64,000 bases of DNA from Caulobacter sp. Root1455 (GCF_001426905.1 NZ_LMFQ01000024.1:254669-318668); one strand, 5' to 3'; shown: positions 7,813 to 16,803, counted from the first letter of the stretch. The notes: generated by a model not told the origin, from the sequence alone. Made by a program: numbers and translations.

Positions 7813-7842
7813 CGGCCCCCGCGAACAGGTTCGCGGGGGCCG
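7813..7842 (-). terminator. strong hairpin terminator after the GcrA-like/small-protein genes
   Basis: A perfect 13-bp stem (7813-7825 with 7830-7842) and a 4-base loop lie just past the stop of the minus-strand 77-residue gene. T-rich tracts flank both sides (TATTTTTC on plus, TTTCG on minus), so it may stop transcription in either direction. Confidence 0.75.
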
Positions 7843-7875
7843 TGTATTTTTCACCCATCAAGGGCCGAAAGCGGG

Positions 7876-8109
7876 TCAGGCGGCGCGGCTGGCGATCGCG
7901 TCCGGGGCCGCGGCGTTGCGAGCGCGGGCCCGGGCCAACCAGTCATCGGGATAGGTCTCGCGCACGACGATCGACTTGAATTGCCCCACGGGGATGCGGG
8001 TGTTCTCGCCGGGATTTAGATCGCGCGACACCGAGTGGCCGGCGAACTCTTCAATGATGGTGATCACCTGGCTGCTGCCGGCGGTGTTTTCGATCAAGAC
8101 CATGTTCAT
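7876..8109 (-). CDS. small hypothetical protein downstream of the GcrA-like gene
   Basis: A 77-residue protein starting MNMVLIENTAGSSQVITIIE. It is mostly beta-like (FKSIVVRETYPDDWLARARA near the end) with a short Ala-rich tail and no signal peptide or membrane span. It lies 39 bases after the GcrA-family gene on the same strand and is followed by a strong terminator, so the two genes probably share a transcript. I do not recognise the family. A structural or regulatory partner of the GcrA paralogue is one possibility, based only on position. Confidence 0.7.
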   Translation of the reverse strand: MNMVLIENTAGSSQVITIIEEFAGHSVSRDLNPGENTRIPVGQFKSIVVRETYPDDWLARARARNAAAPDAIASRAA

Positions 8110-8148
8110 GGGGTCGTCCTGGAGCTTGGGTTCAGGCGATGAGGCCGA

Positions 8149-8625
8149 TCAGGCGGTGCGGTGTTCGATCCGGGCGGCCGGCCGGCGGACCCAGGCCTTG
8201 ACCTCGGACGGCGTGGCCAGCCTGCGGAAGGCGCCGCGGGCGTGCTCGTCGCAGTAGGAGCCGCGGGCGGTCTTTTCGCGGCCGCAGAAGCCGAAATCGT
8301 GGCATTCGGGATTGCCGATCGGCCAGCGGCAGGAATGGGTCTCGAGACCGAGGATGTTCGCGGTCGGCGCCATCTCGGCGATCTCGATCAAGCGAAGCGC
8401 GGGGCGGATCGGAGCGGCGTCGCGAATAATGCGGGCGCGGGGCTGGGCTCGAACGGCGGTGCGTTGACGGGTGGGGATGTCGCGAACGGTGATGCCCAGG
8501 CGATGGACCTTGCCGATCACCGCGCTACGGCTGACGCCGCCCAACTGGCGCGCCACCTGACTGGCGCTCATTCCCTCAAGCCACAGTTTCCGAAGCGTGG
8601 CGGTGCGCTCTTCGTTCCAGTCCAT
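8149..8625 (-). CDS. GcrA-family cell-cycle regulator, paralogue
   Basis: A 158-residue protein. The N-terminal 45 residues (MDWNEERTATLRKLWLEGMS, then ASQVARQLGGVSRSAVIGKV) form the GcrA helix-turn-helix, which in Caulobacter binds CcrM-methylated GANTC promoters. The C-terminal block (SCRWPIGNPECHDFGFCGRE, SYCDEHARGAF) is the conserved domain that contacts sigma-70. The linker is shorter than in canonical GcrA, and the sequence diverges enough (DWNEER, RDIPTRQRT) that I read it as a second family member and not gcrA itself. It would act as a sigma-70 co-regulator. The promoter should lie in the AT-rich gap up to 8919. Confidence 0.88.
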   Translation of the reverse strand: MDWNEERTATLRKLWLEGMSASQVARQLGGVSRSAVIGKVHRLGITVRDIPTRQRTAVRAQPRARIIRDAAPIRPALRLIEIAEMAPTANILGLETHSCRWPIGNPECHDFGFCGREKTARGSYCDEHARGAFRRLATPSEVKAWVRRPAARIEHRTA

Positions 8626-8919
8626 GGTGTTGTTTTTCCTACCCGGTCGCCGGAGCAGCCCCTCCGACGGCTTTCTGGTTACGTTTATGGTTAATTCTGG
8701 TCAATTTTTTATGTGCATACCCACGGTTTGTAATCGGTCGTTTTGCTTTTACATTCTGTGAGATAGCGCGCGTTGTCGCAGGGTCCTCGCCGAAAGATGG
8801 CGAGACCTTGACCGCATAACGTCGGTATATATTGGATGCGAGGCCCACAGTTGGGCCAGAAAATGAATGCGGCGCCGCGCCGCACAGCTTGCGGCATAAT
8901 GTCAGTCGGGGACTAGTAA
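8626..8919. other. AT-rich divergent intergenic region
   Basis: 294 bases between the GcrA-like gene (minus) and the cytochrome c gene (plus). It contains T-rich runs such as GGTCAATTTTTTATGTG and must hold both promoters. I see no tRNA, ORF or clear palindromic operator. Confidence 0.5.
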
Positions 8920-9432
8920 ATGCGTCAACATCACCTCGCCGCGGCGGCGGTCGTCTGCATCCTCTTGGCCGGTTGCTCCAAGCCCGGAGCCGGAACCGCT
9001 GAAGGCGGGTCGGTGGGTTCGACGACCTCGGCGCCCGCGTCGGCGGCGCCCACCGACGCCGAGAAGCAGGCCCTGCTCGCCGCCCTCCCCGCCCCGTACA
9101 ACACCGGCGACCTGATGAACGGCCAGAGCAAGTTCGCGCTCTGCCGGTCCTGCCACACCATCACCGAGGGCGGCCCCAACCTGACCGGCCCAAACCTCTA
9201 TGGCGTGTTCGGCCGGAAGGCGGGCGGCAAGTCCGACTATAAGTACTCGCCCGTCGTCGCCGCCGCCGGCTTCGACTGGGACGCCGAACACCTGGACAAG
9301 TGGCTGGACAATCCGCGCGGCTTCATGCCGGGCACCAAGATGACCTTCGCGGGCCTGCATGACCCCAAGGACCGCATCGATCTGATCGCCTATCTGAAGG
9401 TCGAGACCGGTTACAAGCCGCCCAAAGGCTGA
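8920..9432 (+). CDS. lipoprotein class I cytochrome c
   Basis: A 170-residue protein. A lipoprotein signal peptide ends in LLAGC, with the lipidated Cys at residue 19. A ~35-residue Ser/Ala/Thr-rich linker follows, then one c-type domain: the haem motif CRSCH (75-79), the NLTGPNLYGVFGRKAG segment, and the axial Met in FMPGTKMTF near 140-145. The order matches cytochrome c2/c552-like electron carriers. It is probably anchored to the periplasmic face of a membrane and shuttles electrons between a bc1 complex and an oxidase. The start is ATG at 8920 after the long AT-rich leader. Confidence 0.93.
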   Translation: MRQHHLAAAAVVCILLAGCSKPGAGTAEGGSVGSTTSAPASAAPTDAEKQALLAALPAPYNTGDLMNGQSKFALCRSCHTITEGGPNLTGPNLYGVFGRKAGGKSDYKYSPVVAAAGFDWDAEHLDKWLDNPRGFMPGTKMTFAGLHDPKDRIDLIAYLKVETGYKPPKG

Positions 9433-9445
9433 TGGAATCCAAGGC

Positions 9446-9814
9446 ATGGAAGACGCGCATGCGCTGCTGGCCAAGGTCTACGACGCCTACAACCGGCGGG
9501 ATTTCGACGCCTTTTCCGCCATGCTGACGCCCGACGTCGACTGGCCCGACCTGGTCGAGGGCGGTCGGCTGACCGGCCTGGACGCCCTGCGCGCCTACTG
9601 GAACCGCAACAATCGGTCGATCACGGTCGACGCCGCGCCGATGTCCTTCGCCGACCTGCCTGACGGCCGGATCGCCGTCGACGTCAACCAGATCGTCCGC
9701 AACCTCGCCGGCCAGATCTGGTCCGACAGCTGCGTGCGCCAGATCTTCACCCTGCGCGACGGCAAGGTCTCGCGAATGGACGTCGAACCTCTCGATAGGG
9801 GGCGCCGAGCATGA
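9446..9814 (+). CDS. SnoaL-like / NTF2-fold protein, first of a tandem pair
   Basis: A 122-residue single-domain protein. The N-terminal YDAYNRRDFDAFSAMLTPDV, the central GRLTGLDALRAYWNRNN and the C-terminal LRDGKVSRMDVEPL follow the SnoaL-like alpha+beta cone fold. Such domains act as small isomerases, dehydratases or non-enzymatic binders; the residues here do not identify which. It lies 13 bases after the cytochrome gene and overlaps the next gene by 4 bases. The next product is the same type of domain, so this is a local duplication that has diverged. Confidence 0.85.
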   Translation: MEDAHALLAKVYDAYNRRDFDAFSAMLTPDVDWPDLVEGGRLTGLDALRAYWNRNNRSITVDAAPMSFADLPDGRIAVDVNQIVRNLAGQIWSDSCVRQIFTLRDGKVSRMDVEPLDRGRRA

Positions 9815-10164
9815 GCGCGGCAACCGACCTGATCGTCCGCTATTACGACGCGATCGAACGCCGCGACCTCGAGGCGGTCCTGGCGACGACCCATCCAAGC
9901 GTGCGTTTCCGCGACTTCCTCGACGGCGGCGAGGTCGAGGGTCTGGACGCCGCCCGTGACTTCTATCGACGCATGTTCGAGCTCGCGCCCGATCTCGACC
10001 CGATCAAGATCGAGACCCTGCCCGGCGGAAAGGTGCGGGTCGAATTCCAGTCCTCGATCCACTCGTCCTCGGGCCATCTGTGGTCGGACACCCGCCAGGC
10101 GGCGATCTACACCCTGGCCGACGGGCTGATCCAGGGCGTCGAGTTGCTCGGCCCGACCTCTTGA
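9811..10164 (+). CDS. SnoaL-like / NTF2-fold protein, second of a tandem pair
   Basis: A 117-residue protein with the same plan as its upstream neighbour: YYDAIERRDLEAVLATTHPS, then GGEVEGLDAARDFYRRMFEL, then TLADGLIQGVELLG. The start ATG overlaps the preceding stop (ATGA), implying coupled translation. The two paralogues may form a heterodimer, since this fold commonly dimerises; that is inference. The gene converges with the AceE-like gene, with 16 bases between the stops. Confidence 0.85.
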   Translation: MSAATDLIVRYYDAIERRDLEAVLATTHPSVRFRDFLDGGEVEGLDAARDFYRRMFELAPDLDPIKIETLPGGKVRVEFQSSIHSSSGHLWSDTRQAAIYTLADGLIQGVELLGPTS

Positions 10165-10180
10165 GGGACCTTCGCGTCCG

Positions 10181-12535
10181 TCAGATCAATAGGTCGGCGC
10201 AGGCGTCCAGGATGGCGTCGGCGTCCAGGCGGTACTTGGTGTAGAGGTCCGGCAGATCGCCCGACTGGCCGAAGGTCTCCAGCCCCAGGGCGCGCAGCCG
10301 CATGCCTCGCACCGAGCCCAGCCACGACAGGGTCGAGGGCGCGCCGTCGATCACCGTCACCAGCCCAGCGTCGCGCGACAACGGGGCCAGCAGGGTCTCG
10401 ATGGTCGAGGCGCGGGGCCCGCCGTTGGTCCAGCGCGAACGGCCGGCGGCGGTCCAGTCACGGTGCAGGACGTCGGCCGAGGTCACGGCCAGCAGGCCCG
10501 CGCCCGGCTCGTCCTCCAGCACCGCCTCGAAGGCCGCCAGGGCCTCGGGAGCCAGCGCCCCGGCATAGGCGATGGCCAGGCGCGCCCCGGGGGCCGGGGG
10601 CCGCAGCCAGTAGGCGCCGTCGACCACGCCCTTGCGCCAGGCGTCGTCGCCGCGCTCGGGCTGGGCGATCACCCGGGTGGAAAGCCGCAGATAGGTCGAG
10701 GCTCCCTGCTTGACCTGGATCTGCTCGAAGGCGTGGGCCATCAGCACCGCCGTCTCGTCGGCGAAGGCCGGCTCGTAGCTGTCCAGGCCCGGCTGGCTCA
10801 TGCCGATCAGCGGCGAGCCGATCGACTGGTGCGCGCCGCCCTCGGGGGCCAGGGTCAGGCCCGATGGCGTGGCGACCAGCAGGAAGCGGGCGTCCTGGTA
10901 GCAGGCGTAATTCAGCGCATCGAGGCCCCGGGCGATGAAGGGATCGTACAGGGTGCCGACCGGGAATAGCCGCTCGCCGAACAGCGGCGCGGTCAGGCCC
11001 AGGGCCGCCAGGGCGATGAACAGGTTGTTCTCCGCGATGCCCAGCTCGACGTGCTGGCCGGTCTCGGCCTTGGACCAGACCTGGGCCGAGGGAATGCGCC
11101 GGCGCTTGAAGACGTCCTCGTGCGCGCGCCGCTGGAAGACGCCGCGCCGATTGACGAAGCCGCCGAGATTGGTCGAGACCGTGACGTCCGGCGAGGTGGT
11201 CACCACCCGACCGGCGAACTCGTCGTCTCGGCGGGCGATCTCGAACATCACCTTGCCGAACGCCGCCTGGGTCGACTGCTCCCCGCCTCCCGCCACCGGG
11301 GCCAGAAGTTCGTCGGCCGTCGGAAGGACGATCGCCGGCGCCACGTGCTGGCGCTCCACCTGTGCGGCGAACGGAGCGCGGGCGACCAGGCCCTTCAGCG
11401 CCGTGTGCTCGGCGGCCGACAGGCCCGACAGCGCGTCCCATTCCTCGCCCTCGACCACGCCCAGCCGGGTGCGAAGTTCGGCGATCTGGGTCTCGGTCAT
11501 CAGGCCGGCGTGGTTGTCCTTGTGCCCCTGGAACGGCAGGCGCAAGCCCTTGACGGTGTAGGCGATGAAGAAGCGCGGCGCATCGTCCTGGCTGGCCCGC
11601 TCGAAGGCCTCCAGGATCGTCTCCATGCAGTGGCCGCCCAGCTCGGTCATCAGCTCGCCGAGATCGACGTCCTTGTAGGCCGCGATCAGATTCAGGGCAT
11701 GGGCGTCCCCCGCCAGGTCCGTGCTCAGCCGCTCTCGCCAGGCCGCGCCGCCCTGGTAGCTCAGAGCCGCGTAGAGGTCGTTGGGCGCGGTCTCGATCCA
11801 GGCCTTCAGCGCCTCGCCGCCGGGCTTGGCGAAAGCTTCGCGCTGGCGCTTGGACCATTTCAGCGTCTCGACTGTCCAGCCGGCGGCCTCGAAGATCTCG
11901 CCGTAGCGGGTGAACATCCGGTCCTGGGTGGTCGCGTCCAGGCTCTGGCGATTGTAGTCGACGATCCACCAGGTGTTGCGGATGTCGTGCTTGCAGGCCT
12001 CGATCAGGGCCTCGTAGATGTTGCCCTCGTCCAGCTCGGCGTCGCCCAGCAGCGAGATCATCCGCCCCATCCGCTCGGGCTTCACCGCCCCGCGCGCCGC
12101 CAGATAGTCCTGGGTCAGAGAGGCGAAGGCGGTCATGGCCACGCCCAGGCCGACCGATCCGGTCGAGAAATCGACGTCGTCGACATCCTTGGTGCGTGAG
12201 GGATAGGACTGCGCCCCACCCAGGGCGCGGAAGGCCTTCAGCTTCTCCAGGCTCTGGCGGCCGAACAGATGCTGAATGGCGTGGAACACCGGGCTGGCGT
12301 GCGGCTTGACCGCCACGCGATCCTGCGGCCGCAGCGCCTTCATGTAGAGCGCGGTCATCAGGGTGGTCATCGAGGCGCACGAGGCCTGATGCCCCCCGAC
12401 CTTCAGCCCGTCGCGGCTTTCACGCAGGTGGTTGGCGTTGTGGATCGTCCACGAGGCCAGCCAGAGAATGCGTTCCTCGATGCGACGCAGGAGCGCAAGC
12501 TCCTGCCGCTTCGCCGCCAAAATGGCTTCAGCCAT
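10181..12535 (-). CDS. transketolase-family enzyme, AceE-like homodimeric type
   Basis: A 784-residue thiamine-diphosphate (ThDP) enzyme. The N-terminal part (ASWTIHNANHLRES, KVGGHQASCASMTTLMTALY, AVKPHASPVFHAIQHLFGRQ) is close to homodimeric pyruvate dehydrogenase E1. The ThDP motif is GDAELDEGNIYEALIEACKH with Asn in WWIVDYNRQ. The pyrimidine-binding domain (ELGIAENNLFIALAALGL) and the transketolase C-terminal domain follow. No lipoyl E2 or E3 gene is adjacent, so a conventional pyruvate dehydrogenase role is unproven; it may act as a stand-alone transketolase or 2-oxoacid enzyme. The length is shorter than AceE (~890). A 9-bp stem-loop sits just upstream, over the RND permease stop. Confidence 0.85.
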   Translation of the reverse strand: MAEAILAAKRQELALLRRIEERILWLASWTIHNANHLRESRDGLKVGGHQASCASMTTLMTALYMKALRPQDRVAVKPHASPVFHAIQHLFGRQSLEKLKAFRALGGAQSYPSRTKDVDDVDFSTGSVGLGVAMTAFASLTQDYLAARGAVKPERMGRMISLLGDAELDEGNIYEALIEACKHDIRNTWWIVDYNRQSLDATTQDRMFTRYGEIFEAAGWTVETLKWSKRQREAFAKPGGEALKAWIETAPNDLYAALSYQGGAAWRERLSTDLAGDAHALNLIAAYKDVDLGELMTELGGHCMETILEAFERASQDDAPRFFIAYTVKGLRLPFQGHKDNHAGLMTETQIAELRTRLGVVEGEEWDALSGLSAAEHTALKGLVARAPFAAQVERQHVAPAIVLPTADELLAPVAGGGEQSTQAAFGKVMFEIARRDDEFAGRVVTTSPDVTVSTNLGGFVNRRGVFQRRAHEDVFKRRRIPSAQVWSKAETGQHVELGIAENNLFIALAALGLTAPLFGERLFPVGTLYDPFIARGLDALNYACYQDARFLLVATPSGLTLAPEGGAHQSIGSPLIGMSQPGLDSYEPAFADETAVLMAHAFEQIQVKQGASTYLRLSTRVIAQPERGDDAWRKGVVDGAYWLRPPAPGARLAIAYAGALAPEALAAFEAVLEDEPGAGLLAVTSADVLHRDWTAAGRSRWTNGGPRASTIETLLAPLSRDAGLVTVIDGAPSTLSWLGSVRGMRLRALGLETFGQSGDLPDLYTKYRLDADAILDACADLLI

Positions 12536-12550
12536 GCTTCCTCACCCGGT

Positions 12551-15500
12551 TCAGACGGGTGAGGCATGCCCTTCCCCGCTCTTCTCGCGGGCTTCATAGT
12601 CCTCGATCTGCCGCGAAGTCCACTCCGGAGACTTCGTGAAACGGGCCAGCAGGTTGTAGAACACCGGCACGATGAACAGGGTCAGCAGGGTGGAGAAGAT
12701 CGCGCCGGTGCAGATCACCGCCCCGATCGTCTGGCGGCTGCCCGCCCCCGCCCCGGTCCACAGCATCAGCGGCAAGGCGCCCATGGCGGTGGCGATCGAG
12801 GTCATGATGATCGGCCGCAGGCGCAGGGCGGCGGCCTCGATCACCGCCTCCTTCACCTTCAGCCCCTCGTCGCGCAGCTGATTGGCGAACTCGACGATCA
12901 GAATGCCGTTCTTGGCGGCGATGCCGACCAGGATGATCAAGCCGATCTGGCTGTAGGTGTTGATGGTCGAGCCGGTCATCAGCAAGCCGAACAACCCGCC
13001 CAGCACCGCCAGGGGCACGGTCAGCATGATGACGGCCGGGTGGATCCAGCTTTCGAACTGGGCGGCCAGCACCAGAAAGACCAGCAGCAGGGCCAGGCCG
13101 AAGGCGATGCCGACAGCGCCCGAGGCTTCCAGGAAGTCCTTGGCCTGGCCGCCCCACTTGACGCTGACGCCGGGCGTGGGATGGGCGGCGGCCTGACCCT
13201 GGAGGAACGTCACCGCGTCGCCCACGGTGTAGCCGGGCGACAGCTGAGCCGTCAGGGTGACCGACCGCAGACGATCGACCCGGGGCCGATCCGCGGCGTC
13301 GCCCCGCAGTTCGGTGGTGACCACGGTGGCCAGCGGCACCAAGGTTCCGGACTGGGTGCGCACCTGAAGTTGGTCCAGGTCGGCGAGGCTGCGGCGTTGC
13401 GCGAGGTTGGACTGCAGGATGACGTCGTATTCCTGGCCATTCTTGATGTAGGTGGTCGCCCGACGCGAGCCGAACATGGTCTCCAGGGCCCGGCCGATCG
13501 ACTGCGTCGAGATGCCCAGGCTGGCGGCCTTGTCACGATCGATCTTCACCGCGAGGCGCGGCGAGGTCGGCTCATAGTCGATGCGCGGCCGCGACAGGCC
13601 CGGATTGGCCTGGGACGCGGCCAATATCGGTTTCAGCCAGTTGGCCAGTTCGACGTAGTCATTGCCGGTGGCGATCAGGTCGACATTGGTGCCGCCTCCG
13701 CCCCCGCCGCCGCGCTGAAAGGCGCCCCGCACGCTGGCCACCGCGCGTACGCCCGTGATCTTACTCAGACTCTTGTTGAGCTCCGCGGCCACCTGATCGG
13801 CGGTCTTGTCGCGTTCACCCCAATCCTTGAGCACCAGCACGCCGTTGCCGGTGCTGAACTGGCTTTGGCCAAAGCGCGGCACGCCGATGATGGTCCGCGC
13901 GGCGACGCCCTCCGCGCGATACTTTTCCAGCTCCTTCTCGACGGCGTTGGCGGCCTTGACGGTGTAGTCGAAGCCCGCGCCCTCGGGGCCGTTGATTGAG
14001 ATGTCGACGCGGCCGCGGTCTTCGGCCGGCACCAATTCCTGCGGCATGACGACGAACAGGCCGCCGGCCACCAGGGCCAGGAACAGCACCGTCAGGCCGG
14101 CTCCAACGCTGGCCGACCGGGCGGCCAGCAGGCGCTCCAGCGAATGGCGATAACTCTCCTTCAGCCTGTCCATCGCGTGGTCGACCTTGCGATTGAACCA
14201 ATTGCCGCCCGAGGCCGGCTTGAGCAGCTTGGAGGCCAGCATCGGCGACAGGCTCAACGCCAGCAGGGCCGAGAACGCGACGGCGGCGGCGATGGCCGCG
14301 GCCAACTCGACGAACAGCCGGCCGATATAGCCGGGCAGGAACATCAACGGCGCGAACACCGAGATCAGCACGATCGTGGTGGCGACCACCGCGAAGAACA
14401 CCTGGCGGGTGCCACGCAGGGCGGCGACATTGGCCGGCTCGCCCTCGTCGACCCGACGCTGGATGTTCTCGACCACCACGATCGCGTCATCGACCACCAG
14501 GCCGACGGCCAGCACCAGGGCCAGCAGGGTGAGGAGGTTTAGCGAGAAGCCCAGCGGCGCAAGGATGATGAAGGTCGAGAGAATACAGATCGGCGCGACG
14601 ATCGAGGGGATCAGGGCCGACCGCCAACTGCCAAGGAACACCAGGTTCACGAAGGCCACCAGGGCGATCGATATGCCCATGGTGACCCATACCTCGTGGA
14701 TCGCTTCGGCGGTGAAGATCGAGTTGTCGACGGCCTTGATCAGCTGCGTGCCGGGCGGCAGCGTCTTGTTGATCTCCTTCAACTCGCTGTCGACGACCTT
14801 GGAGATGGCGACGTCATTGGCCTGCGATTGGCGCGTCAGGAAGATGCCGACCTGATTGACGCCGTTGCCGCGGTAGAGCCTGCGGCGCTCGTTGGAGCCC
14901 TCCTCGACGCGCGCCACGTCGCCAAGGCGGAGCACGAAGCCATTGGCGTCGGCCGCCCGTATCGGCAGTTTCACGAAGTCCTCGGCGCGCGAATAGCTGC
15001 GCGCCACGCGAATGGTGAAATCCTTGGCGTCGCTTTCCAACGCCCCGGCCGGCAGTTCGACGTTCTGACTATTCAGCGCGGCCTCGACGTCGTCCACCGT
15101 CACGCCGCGCGCGGCCATGGCGTCTGGGTTGAGCCAGATCCGCATGGCGTAAAGCTGGCCGCTGAGGCCCGCCTGGGCGACGCCGGGCACGGTCGATAGA
15201 CGCTCGACCAGATAGCGGTCGGCGTAGTCGGCCAACTCCAGCGGCGACAAGCTCGTGGAGCTGAGATTGAGGAAGACGATCGGCGAACTGTCGGCCTGGG
15301 CCTTGGCGATTTGCGGCGGATCGGCCTGGTCGGGCAGGTTCGAGGTCACGCGACTGACCGCGTCGCGCACGTCGTTGGCCGCCGCGTCCAGGTCGCGGTC
15401 GAGCGTGAAGGTGATGGTGATCTGCGAGCGGCCGTCGCGCGAGGAGCTGTTGACGCGGTCGATGCCCTGGATCCCGGCGACCTGGCGTTCGATGACCTGG

Positions 15501-15688
15501 GTGATCCGCTCCTCGATGACCTCGGCCGAAGCGCCCCGATAGCTGGTCGAGATCGACACCACGGGCGGATCGACATTGGGCAGTTCACGGATCGCCAGGC
15601 TGCTGAAGGCGGCGAGGCCGATGACGCAGAGAATGATCGCGAAGACGGCCGCGAAGACCGGACGGCGGACGGAAAGGTCGGAAAGCAT
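12551..15688 (-). CDS. RND multidrug efflux permease, AcrB/MexB (HAE1) type
   Basis: A 1045-residue inner-membrane pump, full family length. It starts MLSDLSVRRPVFAAVFAIIL, the usual HAE1 opening, and contains two six-helix bundles, two large periplasmic loops, and the transmembrane proton-relay motif LVVDDAIVVVENIQRR with its Asp pair. A Gly-rich insert (RGGGGGGGTN) lies in the first part of the second periplasmic loop. It forms trimers that export drugs or other hydrophobic compounds by proton antiport. It overlaps the adaptor stop by one base (TGATG), so both are one operon; no outer-membrane TolC-type gene is adjacent. Confidence 0.95.
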   Translation of the reverse strand: MLSDLSVRRPVFAAVFAIILCVIGLAAFSSLAIRELPNVDPPVVSISTSYRGASAEVIEERITQVIERQVAGIQGIDRVNSSSRDGRSQITITFTLDRDLDAAANDVRDAVSRVTSNLPDQADPPQIAKAQADSSPIVFLNLSSTSLSPLELADYADRYLVERLSTVPGVAQAGLSGQLYAMRIWLNPDAMAARGVTVDDVEAALNSQNVELPAGALESDAKDFTIRVARSYSRAEDFVKLPIRAADANGFVLRLGDVARVEEGSNERRRLYRGNGVNQVGIFLTRQSQANDVAISKVVDSELKEINKTLPPGTQLIKAVDNSIFTAEAIHEVWVTMGISIALVAFVNLVFLGSWRSALIPSIVAPICILSTFIILAPLGFSLNLLTLLALVLAVGLVVDDAIVVVENIQRRVDEGEPANVAALRGTRQVFFAVVATTIVLISVFAPLMFLPGYIGRLFVELAAAIAAAVAFSALLALSLSPMLASKLLKPASGGNWFNRKVDHAMDRLKESYRHSLERLLAARSASVGAGLTVLFLALVAGGLFVVMPQELVPAEDRGRVDISINGPEGAGFDYTVKAANAVEKELEKYRAEGVAARTIIGVPRFGQSQFSTGNGVLVLKDWGERDKTADQVAAELNKSLSKITGVRAVASVRGAFQRGGGGGGGTNVDLIATGNDYVELANWLKPILAASQANPGLSRPRIDYEPTSPRLAVKIDRDKAASLGISTQSIGRALETMFGSRRATTYIKNGQEYDVILQSNLAQRRSLADLDQLQVRTQSGTLVPLATVVTTELRGDAADRPRVDRLRSVTLTAQLSPGYTVGDAVTFLQGQAAAHPTPGVSVKWGGQAKDFLEASGAVGIAFGLALLLVFLVLAAQFESWIHPAVIMLTVPLAVLGGLFGLLMTGSTINTYSQIGLIILVGIAAKNGILIVEFANQLRDEGLKVKEAVIEAAALRLRPIIMTSIATAMGALPLMLWTGAGAGSRQTIGAVICTGAIFSTLLTLFIVPVFYNLLARFTKSPEWTSRQIEDYEAREKSGEGHASPV

Positions 15689-16803
15689 CAGCCGCCCTTC
15701 TTCCGGGCGCCGGCCTTCTGCCCGCCCTTGCCGTCGCCGCCGCCGACGGTCGCGCCGTCCTGAACCCGGTTGAGGCCATCGGCCACGATCCTGTCGCCGG
15801 CCTTCAGGCCCGAGACAATCTCGACATAGCCGTCCGACGACAGACCGGTCTGCACCGTGGTGCGACGGGCGATCTGCCCCTTGGGGCCCTTGACGATCAG
15901 GAAGACCGAGGCTTGCGTGCCCTCGAACTGGATGGCGGCCTCGGGCACGGCCACGGCCTGGCGCTGACCCTGATCGATGCCGACCTTGATCAGCATGCCG
16001 GGCTTGAGGCGCCCATCGGAATTGGAGAACTCGGCCCGCGCCTTCAGCGCGCGGGTGGCCGGATCGATGCGGGTGTCGATCTGGGCGATGCGGCCGGTGA
16101 ACACTTCGCCCGGCCGGGCGTCCGGCTCGGCGGTGATGGTCAGGCCTTCACGCAGGATCGGCAGATAACGGTCAGGCACCGAGAAATCGACGCGGATCAA
16201 GGAAACGTCGTCCAGGCTGACGATCGGGGTTCCAGGGCTGATCAGGGCGCCCGGCGCGATGTCGGAAATGCCCACCCGGCCCGAGAACGGCGCGCGGATC
16301 ACCTTGTCCAGCTTCTGGGCGCCGGCCGAGGCCAGGGCCGCGCGGGCGGTGTCGCGGGCGGCCAGGTACTGATCGGCCGAGGCGCGCGGCGCGATGCCCT
16401 TTTCGGCCAGGGTCTTCCATCGCTGGTATTCCCGATCGGCCTGGGCCAGCTGGGCCTGGGCCTGGGCGATGCCGGCGTCCTCCTGGTCGCCCTTCAACTC
16501 GACCAGAACCTGTCCCTTGGACACGGCCTGGCCGTCGCTGAAGTGGACGGCGGTGATCAGCTCGGCCGTGTTCGAGGTGATGGTCACCGACTGGCGGCCC
16601 TTGGCCACGCCCAGCACCTCGACCCGGTCGGTGAAGGTGCGCGGCTGGACGACGATCTGCGACACCGCCGTGGCGCGGCCGCCGCCGCCCGGACCGCCCT
16701 GCCCTGGCGCCTTACCGCCGAAAGCCAGCTTCACCCCGCCGACGACCAGCATCAGCAGCACAGCGACAACCGCCGCGACGAGAAAGAAGTGTCTGCGGAT
16801 CAC
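15688..16803 (-). CDS. RND efflux periplasmic adaptor (membrane fusion protein)
   Basis: A 371-residue protein with an N-terminal membrane anchor (FFLVAAVVAVLLMLVVGGVK). The lipoyl/hairpin part follows (AELITAVHFSDGQAVSKGQV, then an alpha-hairpin AQLAQADREYQRWKTL), a beta-barrel (IRAPFSGRVGISDIAPGALI), and a Gly/Lys-rich C-terminus. It bridges the HAE1 permease to an outer-membrane channel. It is the first gene of the pair and is translationally coupled to the permease. No regulator gene is adjacent, so control is not visible here. Confidence 0.94.
   Translation of the reverse strand: MIRRHFFLVAAVVAVLLMLVVGGVKLAFGGKAPGQGGPGGGGRATAVSQIVVQPRTFTDRVEVLGVAKGRQSVTITSNTAELITAVHFSDGQAVSKGQVLVELKGDQEDAGIAQAQAQLAQADREYQRWKTLAEKGIAPRASADQYLAARDTARAALASAGAQKLDKVIRAPFSGRVGISDIAPGALISPGTPIVSLDDVSLIRVDFSVPDRYLPILREGLTITAEPDARPGEVFTGRIAQIDTRIDPATRALKARAEFSNSDGRLKPGMLIKVGIDQGQRQAVAVPEAAIQFEGTQASVFLIVKGPKGQIARRTTVQTGLSSDGYVEIVSGLKAGDRIVADGLNRVQDGATVGGGDGKGGQKAGARKKGG

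Noticed and set aside
8639-8897. Short minus-strand frames in the GcrA/cytochrome gap
   Set aside because: They lie in the AT-rich divergent promoter region and have no ribosome binding site or domain.
12540-12565. A rho-independent terminator after the RND permease
   Set aside because: The 9-bp stem-loop over the permease stop has no T tract, so I do not call it a terminator. It may just be a local palindrome.
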